Assembly: GCA_964035545.1 (NCBI GenBank)
Contig: OZ037765.1
Span: forward strand, 33,479,004 to 33,543,003
Origin: Bugula neritina
Lineage: Eukaryota; Bryozoa; Gymnolaemata; Cheilostomatida; Bugulidae
Direction of reading: 5' to 3'
Length of the DNA: 64,000 bases
The number at the start of each line of letters is the position of its first letter. The first letter of the stretch is position 1. Shown here in pieces: positions 40,301 to 45,700 of this stretch. Position numbers and translations under genes: made by a program. Under the pieces are notes generated by a model that worked only from the letters and a program-made list of their open reading frames with translations, searched no databases and was not told the origin of the DNA.

Positions 40301-41282
40301 TGATATACATACCTGAATAATTGTAAGTACACTGATATACGTACCTGAATAACTGTAAGTACACTGATATATGTACCTGAATAACTGTAAGTATACTGAT
40401 ATACTTACCTGAATAACTGTAAGTATACTAATATACCTACCTGAATAACTGTAAGTATATTGGTAGTATTGAAGCTGTCTGACACGGGAGGAAGTGCTGA
40501 TATAGATTGCCTCAACTTCTGTAAGAGCGAGCAGTAAGTTTTACCTGACCTTAACATCAGTATCTGATCTTCTACCACCGAGTCTCCAATCCTAAAAGCA
40601 CAAGAAAATAGAATTGGGGCTACAAAAATGCAGCTTAAATTGAAAGTCGCTAGAAGTATTATCAAGTTGATGGTCACTGAGGGAATTTGTTGGGGGAGTC
40701 TTGAATTTGGTATTTATCCAAGTTCTGCACTCAGTAACCCGCAACTCTGTGCTGCTCCTAGAAATATTCGATTTATGCTGCATTTGTGATTTTTATGGTT
40801 TTCAAGGTTAGTGGCCTATCTATCAGTATAGTCAAGAAGTAACAGTAAGTGGAGACCAGCATAAAATCGTAGTAAATGTTTACGAGTTCACTGCAAATAC
40901 CAAATTTCTATGAAACTACAAACACAAAAAAAATAGAAATATACCTACTAGGAATAAATAATATTAAATCATTTTTCAAGCTTTACAAATATTTCAGAAG
41001 GTAGACCTACCACAGAGAGGCTCTGGTCGTATCGTAATCTAAATCAGCGTGTTTCAAGAGAGTAACTAGAAACTGTTCAGTATATCCACCTGTCAGCAGG
41101 TTCTCACAGGGGAGGAGTAGAATGGCGATCTCCCGATTCAACCCGCTGTCGCTCGGACTCGTCATTTGACGTAGCTTCCAGCTGACGTCATTCATCTTCA
41201 GAGCTATGTCGCTGTCCATGACTTGCTGACTAGCGTGTAGGAGAATGCCACACACCAGCAGACGGATGTGAACTCCCTTCAT
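3663..41282 (-). CDS. SVEP1: SVEP1-like giant extracellular protein (whole gene, 51 coding exons)
   Basis: The model starts at ATG 41282, followed by a signal peptide ([15 protein letters not shown]), and stops at TGA 3663-3665. All 51 exons are bounded by AG and GT and their phases join without a break; summed length is 12201 nt, or 4066 residues plus stop. Domain order is signal peptide, degenerate VWA, basic linker, Cys-rich/GCC2-GCC3, sushi x3, HYR x2, sushi-like, GCC2-GCC3 x3, EGF x6, LamG/pentraxin and about 41 sushi. This is the order of vertebrate SVEP1 (about 3571 residues in human), a secreted cell-adhesion protein reported to bind integrin alpha9beta1 and to act in lymphatic development. 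Two differences stand out: the sushi tail is longer, and the EGF repeats that end human SVEP1 are absent. Most exons are phase 1-1, typical of shuffled extracellular modules. The exon blocks are given as separate entries. Start and frame are well supported; in vivo splicing is inferred. Confidence 0.9.
4385..4453. repeat. (GT)n microsatellite
   Basis: A run of tg dinucleotides with a few interruptions (cgtg, tccg) lies in the intron above exon 50 of the SVEP1-like gene. Confidence 0.9.
8120..8190 (+). mobile_element. SINE 3' fragment
   Basis: The stretch ctttagcct, then tttccatcaggggtt and ctcacaggga matches the 3' half of the fuller SINE copies at 36796 and 39811. The tRNA-like head is missing. 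It lies in the intron above exon 44 of the SVEP1-like gene. Confidence 0.6.
10505..15141 (-). CDS. SVEP1: SVEP1-like exons 33-39: recently duplicated sushi block
   Basis: Exons are 13983-15141, 13718-13891, 13154-13323, 12281-13067, 11873-12046, 11607-11776 and 10505-11253, residues 2067-3194. Exon 33 (1159 nt) is unusually long and encodes five whole sushi domains plus two halves. Exons 34-36 and 37-39 are near copies: both triplets share [16 protein letters not shown], [17 protein letters not shown], [16 protein letters not shown] and [19 protein letters not shown]. The 3' parts of exons 33 and 36 are also near copies ([19 protein letters not shown], [12 protein letters not shown]). Sushi borders here are partly phase 2 (GG|A TAT), so the copied unit kept phase. 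Confidence 0.88.
15552..19968 (-). CDS. SVEP1: SVEP1-like exons 24-32: first sushi tail block
   Basis: Exons are 19801-19968, 19323-19493, 18706-18853, 18203-18341, 17389-17611, 16894-17088, 16616-16777, 16116-16241 and 15552-15731, residues 1563-2066. They hold about eight and a half sushi domains. Exons 24 and 25 are whole domains; from exon 26 on most domains are split by introns at the conserved Gly-Tyr in mid-domain. Typical strings are [27 protein letters not shown] and CTEGYEMQG, each followed by a W and a closing Cys. One domain (exons 26-27) has a long loop before its second Cys. Divergence between these domains is high, unlike the block at 10505-15141. Confidence 0.85.
16352..16386. 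repeat. Perfect palindrome, 17-bp arms, 1-nt centre
   Basis: The left arm 16352-16368 (caaatggatctgttgct) is the exact reverse complement of 16370-16386, with a single t at 16369. It lies in the intron between exons 31 and 30 of the SVEP1-like gene. In RNA it could fold into a stem with almost no loop, so a DNA-level origin such as an inverted repeat or mobile remnant is more likely than an RNA role. Confidence 0.85.
20489..22326 (-). CDS. SVEP1: SVEP1-like exons 21-23: LamG/pentraxin domain
   Basis: Exons are 22128-22326, 21406-21578 and 20489-20728, residues 1359-1562. Visible strands typical of concanavalin-like LamG/pentraxin folds are [32 protein letters not shown] (the H-W-H-x-V-x-x-x-W pattern), [11 protein letters not shown] and [19 protein letters not shown], the last matching the pentraxin G-x-L-x-x-L-x-I-W opening of the closing strands. 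The position after six EGFs is that of the pentraxin domain of SVEP1. The exon 22 donor is copied five times in the following intron. Confidence 0.87.
21161..21405 (-). repeat. 45-bp minisatellite carrying the exon 22 donor
   Basis: Five copies of a 45-bp unit directly follow exon 22 of the SVEP1-like gene. Each unit ends with the last coding bases of the exon (minus strand TACTGCTATATCAG) and a GTGATG donor-like start. Decoy exon edges fall at 21179, 21224, 21269, 21314 and 21359; the real one is 21406 with GTGACC. Confidence 0.9.
22563..22868. repeat. 32-34-bp minisatellite in intron 20
   Basis: About nine copies of a unit built on ctcacagtacatgctgaca and ttgacctacttct lie between exons 20 and 21 of the SVEP1-like gene. 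Copies differ by small indels (acattgacc or acacttgacc). It does not touch an exon edge. Confidence 0.88.
23248..25078 (-). CDS. SVEP1: SVEP1-like exons 17-20: six EGF domains
   Basis: Exons are 24926-25078, 24265-24392, 23603-23904 and 23248-23405, residues 1112-1358. The first EGF starts in exon 17 ([13 protein letters not shown] ... FTG) and ends in exon 18 (TFCE). Then come [60 protein letters not shown] and [15 protein letters not shown]. Several have the D-x-D/N-E-C calcium-binding opening. Human SVEP1 likewise has six EGFs before its pentraxin domain. The fifth EGF is split by an intron between its third and fourth cysteines (phase 2). Confidence 0.9.
23406..23515 (-). repeat. Short minisatellite carrying the exon 20 acceptor
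   Basis: About three to four copies of a 36-37-bp unit start at the acceptor of exon 20. Each copy contains the + strand text acctgtaacacagtgtcat or a variant, which is the minus-strand acceptor tract ending in TTACAG. The first copy is the real splice site at 23405. Confidence 0.7.
25089..25725. repeat. 20-bp minisatellite filling intron 16
   Basis: About 32 copies of acacacagtagatactacat with variants (gtagac, attaga, gcatac) fill about 640 of the 679 bases of the intron between exons 16 and 17 of the SVEP1-like gene. Only about 10 nt remain on the acceptor side and about 32 nt on the donor side. Confidence 0.93.
25758..28338 (-). CDS. SVEP1: SVEP1-like exons 14-16: three GCC2/GCC3 repeats
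   Basis: Exons are 28180-28338, 27591-27764 and 25758-25925, residues 945-1111, one repeat per exon and all phase 1-1. Each has the C-x2-C pattern: [18 protein letters not shown] then [28 protein letters not shown] then [10 protein letters not shown]; and [19 protein letters not shown] then [11 protein letters not shown]. These are ephrin-receptor-like GCC2_GCC3 modules, placed as in vertebrate SVEP1 just before the EGF run. Exon 15 ends at a GTGAGTAT donor whose sequence is copied about 40 times in the next intron. Confidence 0.82.
26455..27590 (-). repeat. 28-bp minisatellite carrying the exon 15 donor
   Basis: About 40 copies of a 28-bp unit directly follow exon 15 of the SVEP1-like gene. 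On the minus strand each unit contains TTGCAGAC|GTGAGTAT, the same donor as the true exon end (GTGCAGAC|GTGAGTAT at 27591). Variants (tacagaata, tagtgacta, gggactact) mark subtypes in the array. Confidence 0.93.
28640..28804 (-). mobile_element. tRNA-derived SINE, 5' part
   Basis: On the minus strand the head reads GGAGCAGCCTTGGTCTAGAG, then GTTAGAGC (A-box-like) and GGTTCAAATCCC (B box), followed by the body CATTCAGTCATAATTGCT and AAGTCTTTAG shared with the copies at 36796 and 39811. The 3' part is diverged. It lies in the intron between exons 13 and 14 of the SVEP1-like gene. Confidence 0.75.
28882..30312 (-). CDS. SVEP1: SVEP1-like exons 11-13: sushi-like module and SVEP1 middle region
   Basis: Exons are 30121-30312, 29459-29742 and 28882-29032, residues 736-944. 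Exon 11 is a sushi-like module ([14 protein letters not shown] ... [11 protein letters not shown]), matching the lone fourth sushi of human SVEP1. Exons 12-13 ([15 protein letters not shown] ..., [13 protein letters not shown] ...) contain few cysteines and no domain I can name; human SVEP1 has a similar spacer before its ephrin-receptor-like repeats. The exon 13 donor was taken as GTAGGT because it alone gives phase 1 and the codon TAT at the join to exon 14. Confidence 0.72.
30425..30515. repeat. 18-bp minisatellite
   Basis: About five copies of aggtccagccccaacatc lie in the intron between exons 10 and 11 of the SVEP1-like gene. The unit is a multiple of 3, so all frames stay open and give false Pro/Ala/Ser-rich or Leu/Asp-rich open frames on both strands. 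Confidence 0.85.
30767..31536 (-). CDS. SVEP1: SVEP1-like exons 9-10: two HYR domains
   Basis: Exons are 31298-31536 and 30767-31040, residues 565-735. Exon 9 has [14 protein letters not shown] and ends [12 protein letters not shown] ... ARCYFFVN. Exon 10 has [12 protein letters not shown] and ends [17 protein letters not shown] ... NVTV. Both are the immunoglobulin-like HYR fold: a Cys-P-x-N opening and a Cys near the end. SVEP1 has the same HYR pair after its first three sushi domains. The border between the two is phase 0. Confidence 0.85.
31820..32095 (+). mobile_element. tRNA-like SINE head interrupted by a 21-bp minisatellite
   Basis: The left part (actcggtctagcaggtagag) looks like a tRNA A box and the right part (ctagtagtttgaatctta) like a B box. 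Between them about nine copies of a 21-bp unit (ctgtctacatgacacaccc and variants) fill 31853-32052, where a tRNA-derived element would have its anticodon region. The whole lies in the intron between exons 8 and 9 of the SVEP1-like gene. The tRNA origin is inferred from box spacing and sequence only. Confidence 0.55.
32223..34173 (-). CDS. SVEP1: SVEP1-like exons 6-8: sushi domains 1-3
   Basis: Exons are 33996-34173, 33362-33463 and 32223-32495, residues 381-564. Exon 6 is one sushi (CCP) domain from [12 protein letters not shown] to GTATQCEG. Exon 7 opens the second ([12 protein letters not shown] ... FTCNQG), which is finished by exon 8 ([19 protein letters not shown]). Exon 8 then holds a whole third domain ([12 protein letters not shown] ... 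WRCIG). All borders are phase 1. Exon 6 is flanked by a 2.35-kb minisatellite on its acceptor side, and exon 7 by a 26-bp minisatellite on its donor side. Confidence 0.85.
32518..32648. repeat. 16-bp minisatellite above exon 8
   Basis: About eight copies of gtgtcaacaggtgaat or gtgtcaacagatgaat begin about 23 nt above the exon 8 acceptor of the SVEP1-like gene. Confidence 0.88.
33000..33361 (-). repeat. 26-bp minisatellite carrying the exon 7 donor
   Basis: About 13-14 copies of a 26-bp unit directly follow exon 7 of the SVEP1-like gene. Each has, on the minus strand, CTTGTAACCAAG (the last 12 coding bases of exon 7) followed by GTGAGT. The real exon end at 33362 has GTGAGC, so most decoys fit the donor consensus better than the true site. 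Variants differ in the spacer (aaacatga, ctgtatga, aaacgtga). Confidence 0.92.
34178..36525. repeat. 32-bp satellite-like array, about 73 copies
   Basis: Units of 32 bp (ctatgaatataatacacac then tttaatactaact) run for about 2.35 kb starting 4 nt above the exon 6 acceptor of the SVEP1-like gene. Variant positions (cacactt, catactt, catactc, ctatatg) recur in patterned order, suggesting higher-order copying. The right end, about 35000-36500, is more diverged than the left. Confidence 0.95.
36796..37005 (+). mobile_element. tRNA-derived SINE
   Basis: The A-box-like ctaggggttagagcg and B-box-like gggtttgagcc (36839-36849) are followed by a body (gcatccagtcataattgctc, aagtctttag) and a 3' part (tattaggggtttctcacag). 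The copy at 39811 on the other strand shares all parts in the same order. It lies in the intron between exons 5 and 6 of the SVEP1-like gene. No reverse transcriptase is seen in the window. Confidence 0.8.
37114..37803 (-). CDS. SVEP1: SVEP1-like exons 4-5: Cys-rich and GCC2/GCC3-type repeat
   Basis: Exons are 37660-37803 and 37114-37286, residues 275-380. Exon 4 carries closely spaced cysteines ([23 protein letters not shown]) and joins exon 5 at ECLKCPPNTYG. Exon 5 continues with CRPCPDLN and [18 protein letters not shown], a GCC2/GCC3 (ephrin-receptor-like) cysteine pattern. The exon 4 donor is GTTAGT and the junction codon is AAA (Lys). In SVEP1 this zone links the VWA domain to the first sushi group. 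The role is inferred from position only. Confidence 0.72.
38275..41282 (-). CDS. SVEP1: SVEP1-like exons 1-3: signal peptide, degenerate VWA, basic linker
   Basis: Exons are 41011-41282, 40441-40591 and 38275-38674, encoding residues 1-274. After the signal peptide, [14 protein letters not shown], the helix [33 protein letters not shown] and KYFVMIRCG follow the spacing of a von Willebrand A domain (first strand, first helix, TGxAL helix, LLTDG strand). The metal site is not kept: the DxSxS strand end reads LPCENL, and the usual TDG strand reads IRCG. The domain therefore probably does not bind Mg in the standard way. The rest of exon 3 is a Pro/Arg-rich linker ([16 protein letters not shown]). 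Exon 2 ends in a donor that is copied five more times downstream (see repeat at 40280). Confidence 0.75.
39131..39340. repeat. Polypurine (GA/GGA)n tract
   Basis: About 210 nt consist almost only of g and a (gagagggagggaggg and similar) on the + strand, in the intron between exons 2 and 3 of the SVEP1-like gene. The transcript would carry a long polypyrimidine tract here. Open frames in it are artefacts. Confidence 0.93.
39811..40003 (-). mobile_element. tRNA-derived SINE, most complete copy
   Basis: On the minus strand it starts GGGAGCAGCCGTGGTCTAGG, with an A-box region GGTTAAAACG and a B box GGTTCAAACCC at tRNA-like spacing. The body (AAGAGCATCCAGTCATAATT) and a 3' end (GGGGTTTCTCACAGGGATAG) match the copy at 36796. 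It lies in the intron between exons 2 and 3 of the SVEP1-like gene. Confidence 0.82.
40280..40440 (-). repeat. 32-bp minisatellite carrying the exon 2 donor
   Basis: Five decoy copies of the exon 2 end follow the real one at exact 32-bp spacing (exon-edge positions 40281, 40313, 40345, 40377 and 40409; real 40441). On the minus strand each reads CAGTTATTCAG or a 1-2 base variant, followed by a GTA-type donor (GTAAGT, GTACAT, GTACGT, GTATGT, GTAGAT). Confidence 0.92.
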
Positions 41283-42745
41283 TGTACTGAACTATCACTA
41301 CCAGCCTAGTATAACTGAAGGGGCCATGAAGATAGTACTATTACACAATATTAAGAATCTCTTGTGTGCCATGATGAGTCTGTATAACATCACTGAGTAT
41401 TAAGCATACAGAGAGTGTAGGATGTGTGAAACCCTCACAGCCAATAAACTTATTAATTCCACAAATTTAAAACACATGATCTATGACTGGGAATATTAAC
41501 GGTCAAGGGTCAAAGGTTAATCAATCTACACACTAATTTAGTTTAGATACCTGACAATACTCCAGCATCAGTTTACATGCAGGATCACGAAATTCAATGC
41601 TTTCCAAATAGACTGAATAAAAAGAACATGCATGTTATGCCAGTAAGTGATTCCAGGATGCTGCAGTTTGTTAACTTTTAAACTCACAGACAAGATGTTG
41701 TGAACAAAAAGAAGTTAATTTATTCAAAGATTGAAAATACAAAATGTCAACAGGAAATATTTTCAGAAAATATATTATGTTATACATTTATTGGTACTAA
41801 GTAAGTATTTAGAAAATAAATAAAGGTGGGGCTCTATGAAAGGCACACAAATGTTGAAGTATGCATAAGTGCTTAGGAGGCCAAGCGAATCAAATTGTTG
41901 GTAAACATTTGATGAACTAGCCAAATAGCAGAAAAACATAATCAAGATATAAGTTTTATATACAACACAGGAAGGGTGGGCACACAGTACCCCCCACCCC
42001 GTTTTGTGTTAAGATATCACACTAACTTTACAGAATCTATTATTTTAGCTGAAGGCTGCTTTTCTAGTTTATGAAACGAAAATCTGACTCCAAATACTAA
42101 ACTAAACCTTTCGTTAGGCATGAAAAGCTGACTATAACAGATCTACATAATTGCTATAAATTTCTATATAATTAGAAAATAAGTCTATTTTTAGAGAGCA
42201 TCTTTAGATACCAAAACTGTGCCTACATACTTTACTGTAGAATGATCCTGTGAAATATTGTCAGAAAGCTAAATTAAATCTTACTTGGGCAAAAAGAGAG
42301 TGGTTAGTGTACTGTATGACCTGGAATAAACCTACTAGTCTACTTATGTACTGTATAACCTGGAATAAACCTACTAGTCTACTTATGTACTGTATAACCT
42401 GGAATAAAACTACTAGTCTACTTATGTACTGTATAACCTGGAATAAACCAACCAGTCAACTTATGTACTGTATAACCTGGAATAAACCTACTAGTCTACT
42501 TGAACTACATAATAATTTCATAGATGGTAGGTGCTATACAGAACTCTGTAAACTACCTTATTTGTTCGGCTGTGTATTTAAGTACAATGAAACAATCACA
42601 ATGATTGGACGAGGACTGAAGACTGTTCTCACAGCCATAAAGTCAGTTCTGGGGATACCTGAGAAAGCCCGCTGTAAAACAGATTGCCTTGGTTCTGAGG
42701 CAATATTTTTGATCACCAAAAGCTAAGCCCGTGTATGAGTAAAGT
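41283..42745. other. Intergenic region between the GMCL1 stop and the SVEP1-like start
   Basis: This 1.46-kb gap holds the presumed promoter and 5' UTR of the SVEP1-like gene and the 3' UTR of GMCL1. At 42309-42500 about five copies of a 39-bp unit (actgtataacctggaataaa then cctactagtctactta) occur. An open + strand frame across them (42250-42726) is a by-product of the 39-bp period. I see no clear core promoter. Confidence 0.6.
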
Positions 42746-45700
42746 TTAGAGGTCAGAGTCCACGTCTCCAGTGGAGGCAGCACCTTCAGAGCTGCCGACA
42801 GAAGATGGCGAGGGTGATGCCGGAGAGTCAGCACGACCAGTAACGTCACACTGACTGCTGTCAACATCTGTGCAGGAAGTGGAGGCGATGGCGGTGACAG
42901 ATTTCCTCCTCCGACGACAAGACCGACAGTGGGTGTGGGGGAGGCGGATGTTGAGGAGGTTAGGGAGAGAGTCCGACAGTTTGGGGGTTATATACAGTAG
43001 ATTTAGGGCTACTCTCAGAGGCATCGTAGCCTTCCTGTCCACTGACAATGCCAGCACTTGCTACAAGAGAATACAACTTCTCATTAGCGTATCCAGCCGA
43101 GTGTTAATATGCTAACAGTGGTCTTGTAGAAGTTATACTATAAATATTACGAGTTAAAATTCCCAATAACTTTGTAACAATATCACTAGATCAAAGAGAC
43201 AGACAGACAGACACATAACAATAAATAACTGCATTGAAATATACTAATAATTTCAATGTCACAGCATACCGTTTACGCCAAGTCTATGTAAAAGTGTAAA
43301 TAAAAAAAATATTTGAGTTTTCTTCCTAATTGAAGCGGCCAACATTTCCTACGAGGCTTCGAAAACAGTAAACAGAGAATTTTGGATACGAGAAGTCTCC
43401 TGTTCATATTATAAAAGGAGGGGCCTATAGATACCCTCAAAGCTCAATTAAATAACAAAACCTAAGGCTATTAAATGAGAACAAGTACATTAACCGGGCT
43501 AGGTGCCAAGAAGGTTTGAGGGCACAAAAAAAGAATAAACTTGACTAATAAATAAACCACAATAAGCTTACCCCATCTTTTTCAAAGTCTGTGGTGACAA
43601 CTCCGCTAGTCTTGGTATACGTGACCTGACCAAGGTCATTCAAACAGCTGACTGTAACCTTGAACATGACATACCTTCGAGACTGAGTAGAGAGGAGACG
43701 ATTGTGACTGCTGCTATTCCTCTTCAAGATTATAGTCCTGGTAAAAAACCAGCACCACTTATTGAACACTGACGCCCTTACCTGCAGTATCTACCTGCCT
43801 TACTTGTGTCTGATATTCAGTCATTTAAGTTTTGTTGTATAGATGCACATTTATCTGCTCAAAATTTTCAAATTATTCCAGCGCACAACTAGTAGAAGTA
43901 AGACAAATCTAACTCTGTTACAACTGAGGCAACGCTGTAAACTAAGCAGCAAAATAACCACAGATATTTTAATTCATCAAATAACTTATCACATGTCTTA
44001 GCAGTTGGTATTGGTTTGACAATTTTAAACAAAATAATTTCTACACATGGTAGAAAAGTCAAATTATAATAAATTCAATTCTATACGAGATGTAAAAGTC
44101 TCAATTCAATATTTTCTAAGTCAGGCCGTAAGTTGATATGTAATTTTCATTAACCATAAAAACGACAAAACTTTATTGTAGCGGTGATTTGATAATTTTA
44201 GCAATTTCAAAGTGAGACATTTTTGAATGGTAGCCGGAGTCACTTCGTAAAGCACAACTTAGCAAACTAAACAGATACAGAATACTACTATGCTATAGCA
44301 GCTACAGAATACTACTATGCTATAGCAGCTACAGAACACTACTATGCTATAGCACCTACAGAGTACTACTATGCTATAGCACCTACAGAACACTACTATG
44401 CTATAGCACCTACAGAATACTACTATGCTATAGCACCTACAGAACACTACTATGCTATAGCACCTACAGAATACTACTATGCTATAGCAGTGACAGAATA
44501 CTACTATGCTATAGCAGCTAGAGAATACTACTATGCTATAGCAGCTAGAGAATACTACTATGCTATAGCATCTACAGAGTACTACTATGCTATAGCACCT
44601 ACAGAGTACTACTATGCTATAGCACCTACAGAATACTACTATACTATAACAGTTACAGAATACTACTATGCTATAGCGCCTACGTATTACATAGCAAAGA
44701 AGATATACTCAGCCAATCACCTGCCAGTGTAGGTTACGACGAGGTCTACACCATAGTTGAATCCAATCCATCTCCACTGATGCTGTAAAACCACAACAAG
44801 ACGTAAATATCCAACAATAGACTGACCTGTGACTTGTGATTCAATAAACAGTTTATATACACATTATTAGATAACTTTAAAACGGAAATTTAGCGTTTTC
44901 CAAGAAGTTTAGCATATGAAAAGTGAGGACAACTCTAAAGAGATGAAAATATTATGCAACTACCTCAGTATCTCGGTTTAGAACTCGGGCACAGCGTAAA
45001 GACTGTTGGTTAAAGACGCCCTCCTCTACCTCCTCCTTCTTAGGGCTGAACATAAAAGCAGAAGACAGAAATATTAGAGTTAGTTAGTGCTGTATAGACA
45101 ATATAGCACTCTGCACTGAGAGAGGATAACTTCAGGTTTATTACGCTTCATGCTGAAATAATATTTATAGCAGTAGAAACATTCAAAGGAAAACTTTTCT
45201 ATTCAAGTCATGAGATGAAAACACAGACCAGATTTAAACGGCAGCTAAAATTAAGATAGTAGCTTAAAACGACCCGAAATGAGCAAAATCTTTAAAAAAT
45301 TGGACTGCAATGGTAGATGAAAAGCTAGTTGTTTATCCCTTCACCCATAATATAATAGTAATATGTAATAGTAATACAATAGTAATATAATAGTAATTTA
45401 TAATAGTAGTATAACAGTAACATAATAATAATATAACAGTAATATAATATTAATTTATAATAGTAATATAATAGTAACATAATAATAATAATATAACAGT
45501 AATATAATAGTAATATAATATAATAATACTATATTAATATAATAGTAGTATAATAGTAATATAATGATAAGATAATAGTAATATAATAGTAATATAATAG
45601 TAATATATAATAATGATATATTAGTAATTATGTCTCTTAAACAGCTGAACACAATGAAGCAACTGAAAGACTCACATACAGATGATGTAACATATTATTA

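Noticed and set aside
42250-42726. A 158-residue + strand open frame
   Set aside because: Half of it is the 39-bp repeat and the rest shows no motif; it lies just beyond the GMCL1 stop on the opposite strand.
44259-44732. Tyr/Ala-rich open frames on both strands
   Set aside because: They come from a 27-bp minisatellite whose period is a multiple of 3; no start context, splice sites or family match.
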